This document shows, in pieces, positions 43,777-51,118 of a DNA stretch of 64,000 nucleotides. The stretch spans positions 124,001 to 188,000 of the forward strand of contig JAXMAB010000009.1 in assembly GCA_046350655.1 (NCBI GenBank), read 5' to 3'. The position numbers and the translations under genes were made by a program. The stretch is from JAEUHO01 sp046350655 (lineage in GTDB: Bacteria > Planctomycetota > PLA2 > JAEUHO01). The notes beneath the pieces were generated by a model. The model worked only from the letters and a program-made list of their open reading frames with translations, had not been told where the DNA came from and made no database searches. Numbering within the stretch: position 1 is the stretch's first letter; every line of letters starts with the position of its first letter.

Positions 43777-43944
43777 CCACCCGTCGGGGCCCGCGGGCCG
43801 ATCGGAGGCGGTCCGCACCCGGAGTCGTGGCTGCCGGGGCCCCTGACCGGAGGGCGCGGCGCCTCGCGTGCCCGGCCGCCCGAGCCCATGGGCGGGGATG
43901 GATCGCGCCGGACGCCCGGTACGCGACCGGTGTACACTGTCGGC

Positions 43945-44412
43945 GTGAAGCGCGGCGTCGTCGGTTTGCCGTTGCTCGCCCTGCTCGGGATCGCCGCGTG
44001 CGGGGGCGCCGAGCCCGTGCGGCCGCGGGTCGAGTCGCGGCGGCCGATGTCCGGCACGACGGTGGCCGCCCTCGTCGGGCTGTGGGACGACGGTCTCGAG
44101 GGCGAGAACACGAAACTCGACCTGCGGGGCGACGGCAGCGCACACGTCGTCTCGATGGCGGTCGTCCCCGCCACGTGGACGCTCGACGGGGACGCGCATC
44201 GCGTCACGATCACGTCGCGGCGCCAGGCCGACGGTTCGACGGTCACGCAGCACTTCGCGTACAAGCCCGGCGACGACGTGCTCACGGGGCGCCTCTCCGC
44301 ACCGGGCGGACCGGAGCGTGTCTTCCGTCGCGCCTCGCGCGACGCGGTCGAGTGGTGGTCCCGCGTACGCCCGCACGTCGAGGCGGAGGCGACGAGGAGG
44401 GGTGGCCGGTAG
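43945..44412 (+). CDS. Small lipoprotein with a beta-rich domain
   Basis: The 155-residue protein starts from GTG with the lipoprotein signal VKRGVVGLPLLALLGIAACG; IAAC is a good lipobox. The mature part (VAALVGLWDDGLEGENTKLD, ATWTLDGDAHRVTITSRRQA) resembles lipocalin-like or protease-inhibitor-type small barrels that begin with G-x-W. A possible -10 element TACACT lies 12 bp before the start. Function unknown. A weak copy of the dispersed repeat (43853-43873) lies upstream. Confidence 0.68.
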   Translation: MKRGVVGLPLLALLGIAACGGAEPVRPRVESRRPMSGTTVAALVGLWDDGLEGENTKLDLRGDGSAHVVSMAVVPATWTLDGDAHRVTITSRRQADGSTVTQHFAYKPGDDVLTGRLSAPGGPERVFRRASRDAVEWWSRVRPHVEAEATRRGGR

Positions 44413-44483
44413 GTCTTCCGCCGCAGCGGGACCGTCGGGAAAGGTCGTCGCGGCCGGAAGCCTCGCGTGCAGGTCTCCCTCGA

Positions 44484-45239
44484 TCAGCGCGCGGGGGGAG
44501 GGACGTCCGTGCCGACCTCGACCGCCTTGAGCTCGGCCCAGGGGAGGGTGACACGTCCGCCCTTGCGCTGGAACACGGCGACCTGACCGTCGATGTCCGT
44601 CGCCTCGACGCGGAGGGCCTCGAGGGCCGACCCCTTCGCGAGCGTGACCTTGAGGAAGGTGGCGCCGACGAGCGCGACCCGCTCGTCCGAGCGCGGCGAC
44701 GCCGGCACGTCCGTCTCGACGACCGCGGCGCCCTGATATCGCATCCGCGCGAAGGTCAGGCGCAGGGTCCACGTGCTCGCGTCCACGTCGTAGGCCATCT
44801 GCACCGGCGCGCAGTCGGTGAAGCGCCAGCGCCACAGCTCACGCGCGTAGGTGTCGACGGCGACCACCGAGACGTTTCGCGCCGTGGGGCGTCCGTCGAA
44901 CGACGATTCGAGCCACCCGGAGAGGGCGGCCGGGGCCGGCAGCGCGCCGGAGAGGGCGACGGTGTCGTGATTCCAGTTCGTCCAGTAGGGCGCGGATCCG
45001 CCCGAGGCCGACGCGCTCTTCTCGCCCGCGCCGGCGGGCTGGACCGTCTGCACGATGGGGCCCACGAAGCGAACGCCCCGGATCGAGTCGAGGTTGTCGA
45101 TCTCCACGCGGACGATGGTGGGCTCCACGCGCGCCCGCGTGTCGACCGGCTGCCCCGAGGCCTCGGAGACGAGGAGGGCCGAAGGGACCGCGACCGCTGC
45201 CAGGGCGAGGGCGAGCATCCAGCGTGAGCGCGTGCGCAT
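44484..45239 (-). CDS. Secreted protein with phage tail-tube-like (gp19-type) features
   Basis: The 251-residue protein has a signal peptide (MLALALAAVAVPSALLVSEA, cleaved near SGQ). The mature part contains VRVEIDNLDSIRGVRFVGPI, WTNWNHDTVALSGALPAPAA, and then LWRWRFTDCAPVQMAYDVDA followed by TWTLRLTFARM. The last block resembles the W-x-x-x-x-A-x-P-V/P segment of T4 gp19/Hcp-type tube proteins. A signal peptide on such a fold is unusual, so this may be an unrelated beta protein. No phage genes are nearby. Assignment is tentative. Confidence 0.6.
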   Translation of the reverse strand: MRTRSRWMLALALAAVAVPSALLVSEASGQPVDTRARVEPTIVRVEIDNLDSIRGVRFVGPIVQTVQPAGAGEKSASASGGSAPYWTNWNHDTVALSGALPAPAALSGWLESSFDGRPTARNVSVVAVDTYARELWRWRFTDCAPVQMAYDVDASTWTLRLTFARMRYQGAAVVETDVPASPRSDERVALVGATFLKVTLAKGSALEALRVEATDIDGQVAVFQRKGGRVTLPWAELKAVEVGTDVPPPAR

Positions 45240-45712
45240 GAGGTCGTCTCCGGGAAGGGGGCCTGCCAGCCTGATCCGTCAACCCCTTGGATGCCGGCGC
45301 ACCGTTCCAGGGTCGGCGCGTCGATCGCCGGGCTACGTGGGCGGCCTCGCGCCGCGCTCCTGTCCTCCCGCTGCAGGGACCCGGTGCCGGCGTAGGAGAC
45401 CGTGGGCCCCGTCCCCGCGGACCGTGGTGGAGGTCTGGCGCGCCCGCTCGGCCTCGCCATCGAACGGCAGAGACCGTGCGCGTGCTTCCCGGGCCACCGA
45501 GCCGCCGCGAGGGCGACGGACTCCGGCCGGCCATCACAACGTGGATGCGGACCGACAAGACCGAAAGGCCACACCGGGCCCTCGGGCGGGCCACGCCGCC
45601 CGAGGGGCGGCCCCAGAACCTGTCAGGCCGCAGCGTCGCGGCTTGCCCCACGAGGGACGGGCTTCTTCAACTCCGACCTGGCTTGCTCCGGGGAGCACGA
45701 GGCAGACACCGA
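45240..45712. other. Intergenic gap of 473 bp
   Basis: No gene or RNA was recognised. Frames on both strands are Arg/Pro-rich and show no ribosome-binding site. It separates the secreted protein gene from the first Imm35-type gene, both on the minus strand. Confidence 0.35.
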
Positions 45713-46006
45713 TCACCGACCTGCGCTGCTGCCGAAACCGTTCTCCTCCTCGTAGTCGCGCAGCACATCCTCGGCCGAATCCGCGGTCCCGAGCGGAACC
45801 ACTTCACCGCTCTCGGCGAGCACAAGAACCGGGCAAAGCCCCAGCAGTTCGTCCATGGGGTCGCCGGACGCAAGATGGTCCGCGCCGAGGAAAAAGAACA
45901 CCCAGCCATACTCTTTGGTCAGGACTTCGACAAGCACGATGGAGTCGGTGGTCCTTGTCCGCCAGAACTCGATCGCCCGGGACTGTGCGTCCTCACGAGT
46001 GATCAT
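45713..46006 (-). CDS. Imm35-type immunity protein, copy 1
   Basis: The 97-residue acidic protein begins MITREDAQSRAIEFW and contains YGWVFFFLGADHLASGDP, LLGLCPVLVLAESGEVVPLG and TADSAEDVLRDYEEEN. This is the plan of the Imm35/YrhB immunity family: an N-terminal helix, G-W-V-F, a P-V-L-V strand pair and a C-terminal L-x-x-Y-E helix. Such proteins neutralise contact-dependent or secreted toxins. The start at 46006 aligns with the paralog at 46859; longer upstream frames do not. No toxin gene is adjacent. Confidence 0.85.
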   Translation of the reverse strand: MITREDAQSRAIEFWRTRTTDSIVLVEVLTKEYGWVFFFLGADHLASGDPMDELLGLCPVLVLAESGEVVPLGTADSAEDVLRDYEEENGFGSSAGR

Positions 46007-46556
46007 TTGCCCTCGAACCCGAGAAACTCCGTCTCGGGCGACGGGGAGGGGGAGTCGGCTCTTCGCATCGGCCCAGTTGTCGTGAACGTCGTGCGACGTC
46101 GTGAGCACGGGCGGATTGTACGCCACCCCACGCATGCAGCCAGGGGGCTTCCGCGTCTGGCCCCGCGACGCGTAGCCGGCGCGAGGCCAGCGAGCGACTT
46201 GCCGCCCCGGGGCCTCCGAAGTCGCACCGCGTCCGGACGACCGGGCCACGATCGCCCTAGGGGTCGCGCTGCTCGGGGCCCCTGCCCCTCCGGGAGTGTG
46301 TGCCCAGGCGCTGCTCAACGCTCGATCCGAGGCCCGGTGGCTTCATGCAGGTGCCCGCGACGGACCTGAGTGTCGGGATCACGGAGATGGCGACCACCTA
46401 CCTCGGGGTGACCGGCGACCCGGAAGGGCGGGGGTACGTCGTGTTCAAGCGGGACCGGTTCACGGATCCGACGCGGCGGTAGTGCGGGTGCCACATGTCG
46501 GTTCCATGTCGCCGGACGATCGCGAGCGCACGTTACCCGGCACCAGGCGAGAGCGC
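46007..46556. other. Intergenic gap of 550 bp with a possible gene remnant
   Basis: A plus-strand frame ending at 46482 encodes FMQVPATDLSVGITEMATTY followed by LGVTGDPEGRGYVVFKRDRF and a TAG stop, with strongly GC-biased third positions. It lacks a convincing start or ribosome-binding site and may be the end of a lost gene. A weak piece of the dispersed repeat (GAGGCCCGGTGG) lies near 46330. The rest is empty. Confidence 0.35.
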
Positions 46557-46859
46557 CTACGAGCGACGTCGCTTGCGCCGAACTCCATTCTCCCTCTCGT
46601 ACTCACGCAGTTGCGCTTCGATCGTATCCGCAGTCCCCAACACGATTTCCGAGCCATCGAGCGCGAGCACGAGGACCGGTGCGATGCCAAGGAGCTCGTT
46701 GTCGGGGTCGTCGGACTCGAGCGCCTTCGTGCTGTAGAAGCTGAATACCCATCCATATCCCGTGTCCGTCACGTGTGTCAGCGTCAGGGGCTCGTCAACA
46801 TGCTTCTGGAGCAGCGCCGCGGCACGTGCCTGAGCTTCCTCGCGAGTGATCACGTCCAT
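46557..46859 (-). CDS. Imm35-type immunity protein, copy 2
   Basis: The 100-residue protein begins MDVITREEAQARAAALLQKH and contains YGWVFSFYSTKALESDDPD, LLGIAPVLVLALDGSEIVLG and TADTIEAQLREYEREN. It aligns along its whole length with the product of 45713-46006, so the two are paralogs from duplication. The C-terminus is basic (GVRRKRRRS), unlike copy 1. The start is fixed by this alignment. The two genes lie on the same strand 550 bp apart. As with copy 1, no polymorphic toxin is present nearby. Confidence 0.87.
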   Translation of the reverse strand: MDVITREEAQARAAALLQKHVDEPLTLTHVTDTGYGWVFSFYSTKALESDDPDNELLGIAPVLVLALDGSEIVLGTADTIEAQLREYERENGVRRKRRRS

Positions 46860-46998
46860 CTCCCCGTCGGGCTGCGCGCCTGCCGCCCACGCAGGGCCGG
46901 TCATCCCTTCCGTTCGACCCTTTCGGTGCACCTCACACGCGAGCGCGTCTCTCGCCCGCGCCGGTCGTCAAGGATCTCGATCCCCGCACGCCGGAAGC

Positions 46999-47472
46999 TC
47001 ACAGCTTCGTGTTGAGCGGCATCAGGCTGTCGGCCACGACCATTTCCGAACCGAGCGGGGCCTTCACCCGCAGGCGGAGCGTCACGGTGGACGTGTCGCG
47101 GAGTTGCCCATGGGCGAACGTCCCCGACACCCCGATCGTCAACTTGCCTTCATTCACGTAACTGCTCGTTCTCAACGCGGGTAGCTCGCCCTTCACGTCG
47201 AACGAGGAGGCCCAGTCGACCTCGAAGAGAAGCCGTTCCGGCGGGACCGTTGCATGCGAGGCGAGGAAGTTGAAGGCGAACCCGCATCCGATCCCATACT
47301 CGCCGCTCGGCACGCCATCGATCGCCGGGTAAAGCGTCGGTGCCGAGAACCACTCGATGATCGGCGGCTTGGGGTCCGCGGCGTCGCCCCCCACGCGAGT
47401 TCCAACGAGCCATGCCGCCAACGCCGCGAGAACGACCACCGCCGCCCCAATCAGCGCACGAGGTTTTCGCAT
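46999..47472 (-). CDS. Membrane-anchored or exported protein of unknown function
   Basis: The 157-residue protein starts behind GGGAGG with MRKPRALIGAAVVVLAALAA, an N-terminal anchor or signal. The rest is beta-rich (PPIIEWFSAPTLYPAIDGVP, LLFEVDWASSFDVKGELP, STVTLRLRVKAPLGSEMVV). No family is recognised. It lies 139 bp upstream of Imm35 copy 2 on the same strand and has lower GC than the core genes, so it probably belongs to the same accessory block. Confidence 0.68.
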   Translation of the reverse strand: MRKPRALIGAAVVVLAALAAWLVGTRVGGDAADPKPPIIEWFSAPTLYPAIDGVPSGEYGIGCGFAFNFLASHATVPPERLLFEVDWASSFDVKGELPALRTSSYVNEGKLTIGVSGTFAHGQLRDTSTVTLRLRVKAPLGSEMVVADSLMPLNTKL

Positions 47473-48066
47473 CGCAGAACCTCCCTCGTTCACGTCCCCG
47501 GCGGAGGCCGTTGCGCCCGCCGGACGCGTCACCCGCGGACACCATCGAGCCTACATCGAGTTGCGCGAGAACGGCCTGTTCAGGCGATGCGTCCCCGGTG
47601 GGCGGTTCCGCTCGATGCCGCGGGGCTCGGTGGGAGCGCTGGCTACGCCACCCACCCCGATCCTGTGTGCTCGCCTGTGTGCTGTTCTTCTGACACGTCG
47701 CTGCGCGTCCCTGCACGATCGGCGGTCGCGGGGCCACGGCGGTCGCTCGCCCCGTCCCGCCACAGCCGCCACCCGTGGCCGCCACAGCGCGCACTCGGGG
47801 CCCCGACGGGACGCGTCGGGGAACGCTCGGGGTCGCGGCCGGACGGGTGCCACGCGGCGCATCCAAGTTGGCGAGAGTCGGGGACCAACGGGTCCGAGTC
47901 GCACGAACGACCGCGCCGCGCGCCGGCCCGCGGCCAGCCGAGCTCGTCGCGGACCTCATGGACGGCGACCGCAACCTGCCCATCATGCGACTGATCGCCA
48001 CGCAAAGTCTCTTGGGCCCGCTGCATGTGACCGCTAAATGGCGTTGCCGCTGCGGCGAACTCAAGA
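47473..48066. other. Intergenic gap of 594 bp
   Basis: No supported gene. A plus-strand frame ending at 48128 has a possible zinc-ribbon-like end (WRCRCGELKTTEF, then CDRHH) but no start signal and conflicts with the better minus-strand frame at 48067-48534. The central part is GC-rich and its frames are low-complexity. Confidence 0.3.
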
Positions 48067-48534
48067 CTACAGAGTTCCGGTCTTCTCCTTCCACCAAGCG
48101 TCGGCAGTTGTGCGATAGGCACCACTGAAACAGCCCGGAGAGGACTGTAGAGTCCGCAGTACTAATGAGACTAGTTGTTGGCCAACTCGATCCGGCGCTC
48201 GAGTGAGGATGCGCCACGCTTGGCGCATCCAGCCGTCAGCGTTGGAGAACAGTAGAGCCCAAACGAACTCGTCGCCGTTCCATCTGTGCGCGCTACGACC
48301 GGTGCTCATCAGGCTGAGTCCAGCGCAGAACTCCACTGAGTCAAAGAGGACGTATGCAGTACTCCCCAGTTCGCCGGCTTCGGGCCCCCAACTTGCGAGT
48401 ACCCCGCGAGGCTCCAGCAGGTCAAGCAAACATCGTAGTACCTCGACCCCAGATGCGAGTCTGAGCGTTGCCCGATGCTTGGCTGCGTGCACTGCCGGCC
48501 ATGCCACGCTCTGGAAGAGGATCGCATCTTGCAT
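48067..48534 (-). CDS. Hypothetical protein (155 aa) in a lower-GC stretch
   Basis: The product begins MQDAILFQSVAWPAVHAAKH and has a normal globular composition rich in Trp and Leu (STAYVLFDSVEFCAGLSLMS, DEFVWALLFSNADGWMRQAW). Third codon positions are only mildly GC-biased, unlike the core genes, which suggests acquired DNA. No motif or family is recognised and no strong ribosome-binding site is seen. It is retained because the alternative frames in the region are clearly low-complexity. Confidence 0.45.
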   Translation of the reverse strand: MQDAILFQSVAWPAVHAAKHRATLRLASGVEVLRCLLDLLEPRGVLASWGPEAGELGSTAYVLFDSVEFCAGLSLMSTGRSAHRWNGDEFVWALLFSNADGWMRQAWRILTRAPDRVGQQLVSLVLRTLQSSPGCFSGAYRTTADAWWKEKTGTL

Positions 48535-48905
48535 GGTCTACCAACTATCGCCACCGAATGCGTTCAACTTCATTGGAAATTGTCTCCGAGAGTGTTGTGT
48601 CCCTCACGAAAGGACCTGCGCGAGGAAGGTGGAAATCGGTGGAGGAACTCGCCGTGAATTGAAGTGGATTAGACCACGCACGACCGGCGCGCGGGCCGCG
48701 GACTCACTCGGGCGGACGGCTTGCTCGACATCGCACGCACACGGAATGCGCCGACCGAGCGGGCGGCGCGCGCCTTCGTCCCCCTCGGGTGCCGACCCAG
48801 GACCACGGCGACGCCGGCGGAAGGAATCGCGACGGGCGCCCTCGAGAGGGCGGACCGGAGCGCGAGTCCGACCGGTGCGGCGGAACGCGGAGACAGAAAA
48901 CGAGA
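48535..48905. other. Intergenic gap of 371 bp before the tmRNA 3' end
   Basis: No gene was recognised. Immediately after the CCA end of tmRNA (minus strand) comes CTCGTTTTCTG, a T-rich stretch that may help end transcription. The left half has the lower GC of the accessory block. Confidence 0.4.
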
Positions 48906-49268
48906 TGGTGGAGGCGGGGGGAATCGAACCCCCGTCCCGGAGCGGGCCGTGGCGAGCGACTACGCGCGTAGTCCGCAAACGATGTCGCCCTGGGGACGCC
49001 TACGGACGGGCTCCTCCCAGGACCAGCCGGAGATGTCTCACCCCTCGTACGTCCGGCGGCGGACGAGGAGCCAGCCCACGAATGGCGGACCGACCCACCC
49101 CGTGGGCGAGGGCAGGGATCCGTCGTGCTTAGTTGTTCAGACTAGGCAGCGAGAGCAAGGTTGCTGTTGGCAACTTTGTGTTTCCGGGGCGGATTTACGA
49201 GGGGGGACCCGGAGTCCTCGGCGCGCCTCCCGACACGACGCATCGACCGGTCGAGTCCATTCGCCCCC
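48906..49268 (-). ncRNA. ssrA: Transfer-messenger RNA (tmRNA)
   Basis: The 363-nt RNA rescues stalled ribosomes together with SmpB. Its 5' end GGGGGCG (49262-49268) pairs with CGCCTCC (48910-48916) to give a 7-bp acceptor stem with the G3-U70 wobble needed for alanine charging; the CCA end is encoded (48906-48908). The D-like region reads TGGACTCGACCGG and the T-arm GGGGGTTCGATTCCCCC. Upstream of the tag lies CCTCGTAAATCCGCC, like the first pseudoknot of the E. coli RNA. The tag frame is complete. It is one-piece and of standard length. smpB lies just upstream on the same strand. Confidence 0.96.
49142..49171 (-). CDS. tmRNA tag reading frame (ANSNLALAA)
   Basis: The resume codon GCC starts a frame encoding ANSNLALAA followed by TAG. 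The end LALAA is the proteolysis signal recognised by ClpXP and related proteases. With the alanine charged on the tmRNA itself, the appended tag becomes A-ANSNLALAA. A second in-frame stop is not needed. Confidence 0.93.
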   Translation of the reverse strand, partial: ANSNLALAA

Positions 49269-49337
49269 GTGTCGGAGAGACGCGAGGGGAGAGACGACCG
49301 CGGTGTGGGTACGGCAGCCCGATGGGGAGAAAGAACG

Positions 49338-49355
49338 GCGAGCCCGAAGGCTCGC
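49338..49355 (-). terminator. UUCG hairpin terminator between smpB and ssrA
   Basis: On the minus strand GCGAGCC-TTCG-GGCTCGC forms a 7-bp stem closed by a stable UUCG tetraloop, followed by CGTTCTTTCTC. It lies 175 bp past the smpB stop and 70 bp before the tmRNA 5' end, so it probably ends the smpB transcript and leaves ssrA with its own promoter. Confidence 0.72.
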
Positions 49356-49508
49356 GTGCATCCTATCGACGATCGCGGGGAGGGCGCGGTTCCGTCCCGG
49401 CGCGGCGGGCCGGGACCGCGAAGAGGGGCCGCGGGCGCTCCGCGGCGGCCGTGCAGCGGCCACGAGAGCTCCGCGAGGGCTCCGCAGGCCCGCCGTGAGG
49501 CCCCTGAA

Positions 49509-49530
49509 AACGGCCACCGGGCCTCGCGGT
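49509..49530 (+). repeat. Dispersed 3'-end repeat at the smpB stop
   Basis: AACGGCCACCGGGCCTCGCG followed by GT ends on the first base of the smpB stop codon. It shares 20 bases with the coding-region copy at 33411-33437 in the opposite orientation. Confidence 0.72.
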
Positions 49531-50060
49531 CAACGCCGACGGGTCGCCCGTCGGGTCTCGCGGTCGGCCTCGCGCGCCTTGATGTCGTCGCGCTTGTCCT
49601 CGTGGCGTTTGCCGCGGCCGATGCCCAACTCGACCTTCACGCGGGAGCCCAGGAAGTAGAGCGAGAGGGGCACCATCGTCGTGCCGGCGCCCGCGAGCAG
49701 CGTCTCGAGCTTGCGGATCTCGCGGCGGTGGAGGAGGCACTTCCGCGGGCGCGTGGGCTCGTGGTTGCGGTAGGAGGCCTGCGGCAGCGGGTTGATGTGG
49801 ACGCCGTAGAGCCAGACCTCGCCGCGGTCGAGGCGGGCGTAGCCGTCCTGGAGGCTCGGGGTCGCGTTGCGGAGCGACTTGACCTCGCTCCCGAGCAGCA
49901 CCAGGCCGGCCTCGACGACGAGCACGATGGCGTAGTCGTGGCGCGCCTTGCGGTTCGTCGCGACGACGACGCGCTCCTTCTTCTCGGCGTTCTCCCGCTT
50001 CGGACCCGGGGGCTTCCCCGGGCGGCGGGCGTCGGAACGAGGGTCGCTGGGGGGCGTCAC
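49530..50060 (-). CDS. smpB: SsrA-binding protein SmpB
   Basis: The 176-residue protein begins with a basic extension and then the SmpB core: VVVATNRKARHDYAIVLVVE, AGLVLLGSEVKSLRNATPSL, a GVHINPLPQASYRNHEPTRP region, and RKCLLHRREIRKLETLLAGA. The C-terminal tail (GKRHEDKRDDIKAREADRET, then RRATRRR) is the helix that enters the mRNA channel. SmpB binds tmRNA and delivers it with EF-Tu. The core begins near residue 28, so the first in-frame start gives a longer N-terminus than in E. coli (160 aa). ssrA is the next gene. Confidence 0.97.
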   Translation of the reverse strand: MTPPSDPRSDARRPGKPPGPKRENAEKKERVVVATNRKARHDYAIVLVVEAGLVLLGSEVKSLRNATPSLQDGYARLDRGEVWLYGVHINPLPQASYRNHEPTRPRKCLLHRREIRKLETLLAGAGTTMVPLSLYFLGSRVKVELGIGRGKRHEDKRDDIKAREADRETRRATRRR

Positions 50061-50082
50061 CCGGGTATCCTACGCCGCTTCC

Positions 50083-51117
50083 ATGCGCCTGACCCCCGTC
50101 GTGCTCCTGCTGGTGCTCGTCTCGGGGTGCGCGCGCCCGAGCGGCACCGTGTCGGAGCCCGACGCGCCGCCGCGCCGGCGGACCGACGGCCCCCGCAGCG
50201 TCCCGTTCGCGGGCGGCGACCCGTCGCTCCGCGGATGGGTCAAGGTGGACGACCTCCTCTGGGTCCGTGAGGAGGACGAGGACGCCTTCCGCCGGGGCCT
50301 GCTCCGGTGCGGGACGGCCCACCTGCCGTTCGACGAGGCCGACCGCATCGAGAAGACCCCCGAGGACGGCTACGTCCTGCGGACCGACCACGCGGTGCTC
50401 CGGACGAACGTGCCGTTCTGCCGCGCGGCGACCCTCGCGAAGGAGGTCGAGCGCCATGTCGAGCGCGTCCTCGACCTCTACGGCGGCCCGCTCGACCTGC
50501 GCTTCCCGGCGGACCCGCTGCGGATCGTCGTGGCGGCGCGGCGCACCGAGTTCGAGGCCGCGCTTTCGGCGCGGATGGCGTCGCCGCCGCCGTGGGGGGC
50601 CTTCTACCAGGCCGTGGACGGCACGGTCTACGCGTGCGACGAGCCGCTCAAGAGCGGGGGCCTCTCGGTCGTCGCGGACCTCCGCCACGAGACGACCCAC
50701 GCCGTGCTCGACCTCGGCCGCCCCGACCACGGCCGCGAACGCATGTTCCACCGGCCGCACTTCTGGCTCTGGGAGGCCGCCGCGATGTGGACCGAGGGCC
50801 TCGGCGACCCGCCGAACGCCCGCGAGGGCGCCGAGCGGTTCGCCCGCTTCCGCCGCCGCGCCGCCTGGGGCGACGTCACGCCGCTCGACGAGCTCTTCGC
50901 CCTCGGCCAGGACGGCTTCCTCGGCCGCCACTACGACCAGACCGCGACGCTCTTCGCGTGGATGTGGGACCTCGACGGCGGCGCGCTGCGCCCCGGCCTT
51001 CTGGCGCTCCTCGTCCGCGTGATGGACGGGAAGGCCGAGCGCGACGACTTCCCGCGGCTCGTCGGGCGCTCGGTGGACGACGTGGAGGCGCGCTTCAAGG
51101 CGTCGCTCGGCGGCTGA
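50083..51117 (+). CDS. Lipoprotein metallopeptidase (DUF1570-like)
   Basis: The 344-residue protein has a lipoprotein signal (MRLTPVVLLLVLVSGCARPS, lipid site C16). The catalytic-type motif LRHETTHAVLDLG near residue 205 (HExxH) is followed by FWLWEAAAMWTEGLGDP, where the downstream Glu is in the position typical of gluzincins. This pattern matches DUF1570-type planctomycete peptidases. It is anchored outside the cytoplasmic membrane and probably cleaves envelope or secreted proteins. The start at 50083 is fixed by the signal. The stop is one base before the rlmI-type start codon. Confidence 0.8.
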   Translation: MRLTPVVLLLVLVSGCARPSGTVSEPDAPPRRRTDGPRSVPFAGGDPSLRGWVKVDDLLWVREEDEDAFRRGLLRCGTAHLPFDEADRIEKTPEDGYVLRTDHAVLRTNVPFCRAATLAKEVERHVERVLDLYGGPLDLRFPADPLRIVVAARRTEFEAALSARMASPPPWGAFYQAVDGTVYACDEPLKSGGLSVVADLRHETTHAVLDLGRPDHGRERMFHRPHFWLWEAAAMWTEGLGDPPNAREGAERFARFRRRAAWGDVTPLDELFALGQDGFLGRHYDQTATLFAWMWDLDGGALRPGLLALLVRVMDGKAERDDFPRLVGRSVDDVEARFKASLGG

Positions 51118-51118
51118 C

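Noticed and set aside
47775..48128. Plus-strand frame with a zinc-ribbon-like end
   Set aside because: Its first two thirds are low-complexity, it has no start signal, and it overlaps the better minus-strand frame at 48067-48534.
49224..49230. Alternative tmRNA 5' end at GGAGGCG (minus strand)
   Set aside because: It could also pair with the 3' acceptor, but the sequence after it lacks the D-like GGACTCGAC motif; GGGGGCG at 49262-49268 has that motif, gives G3-U70 and a standard total length.
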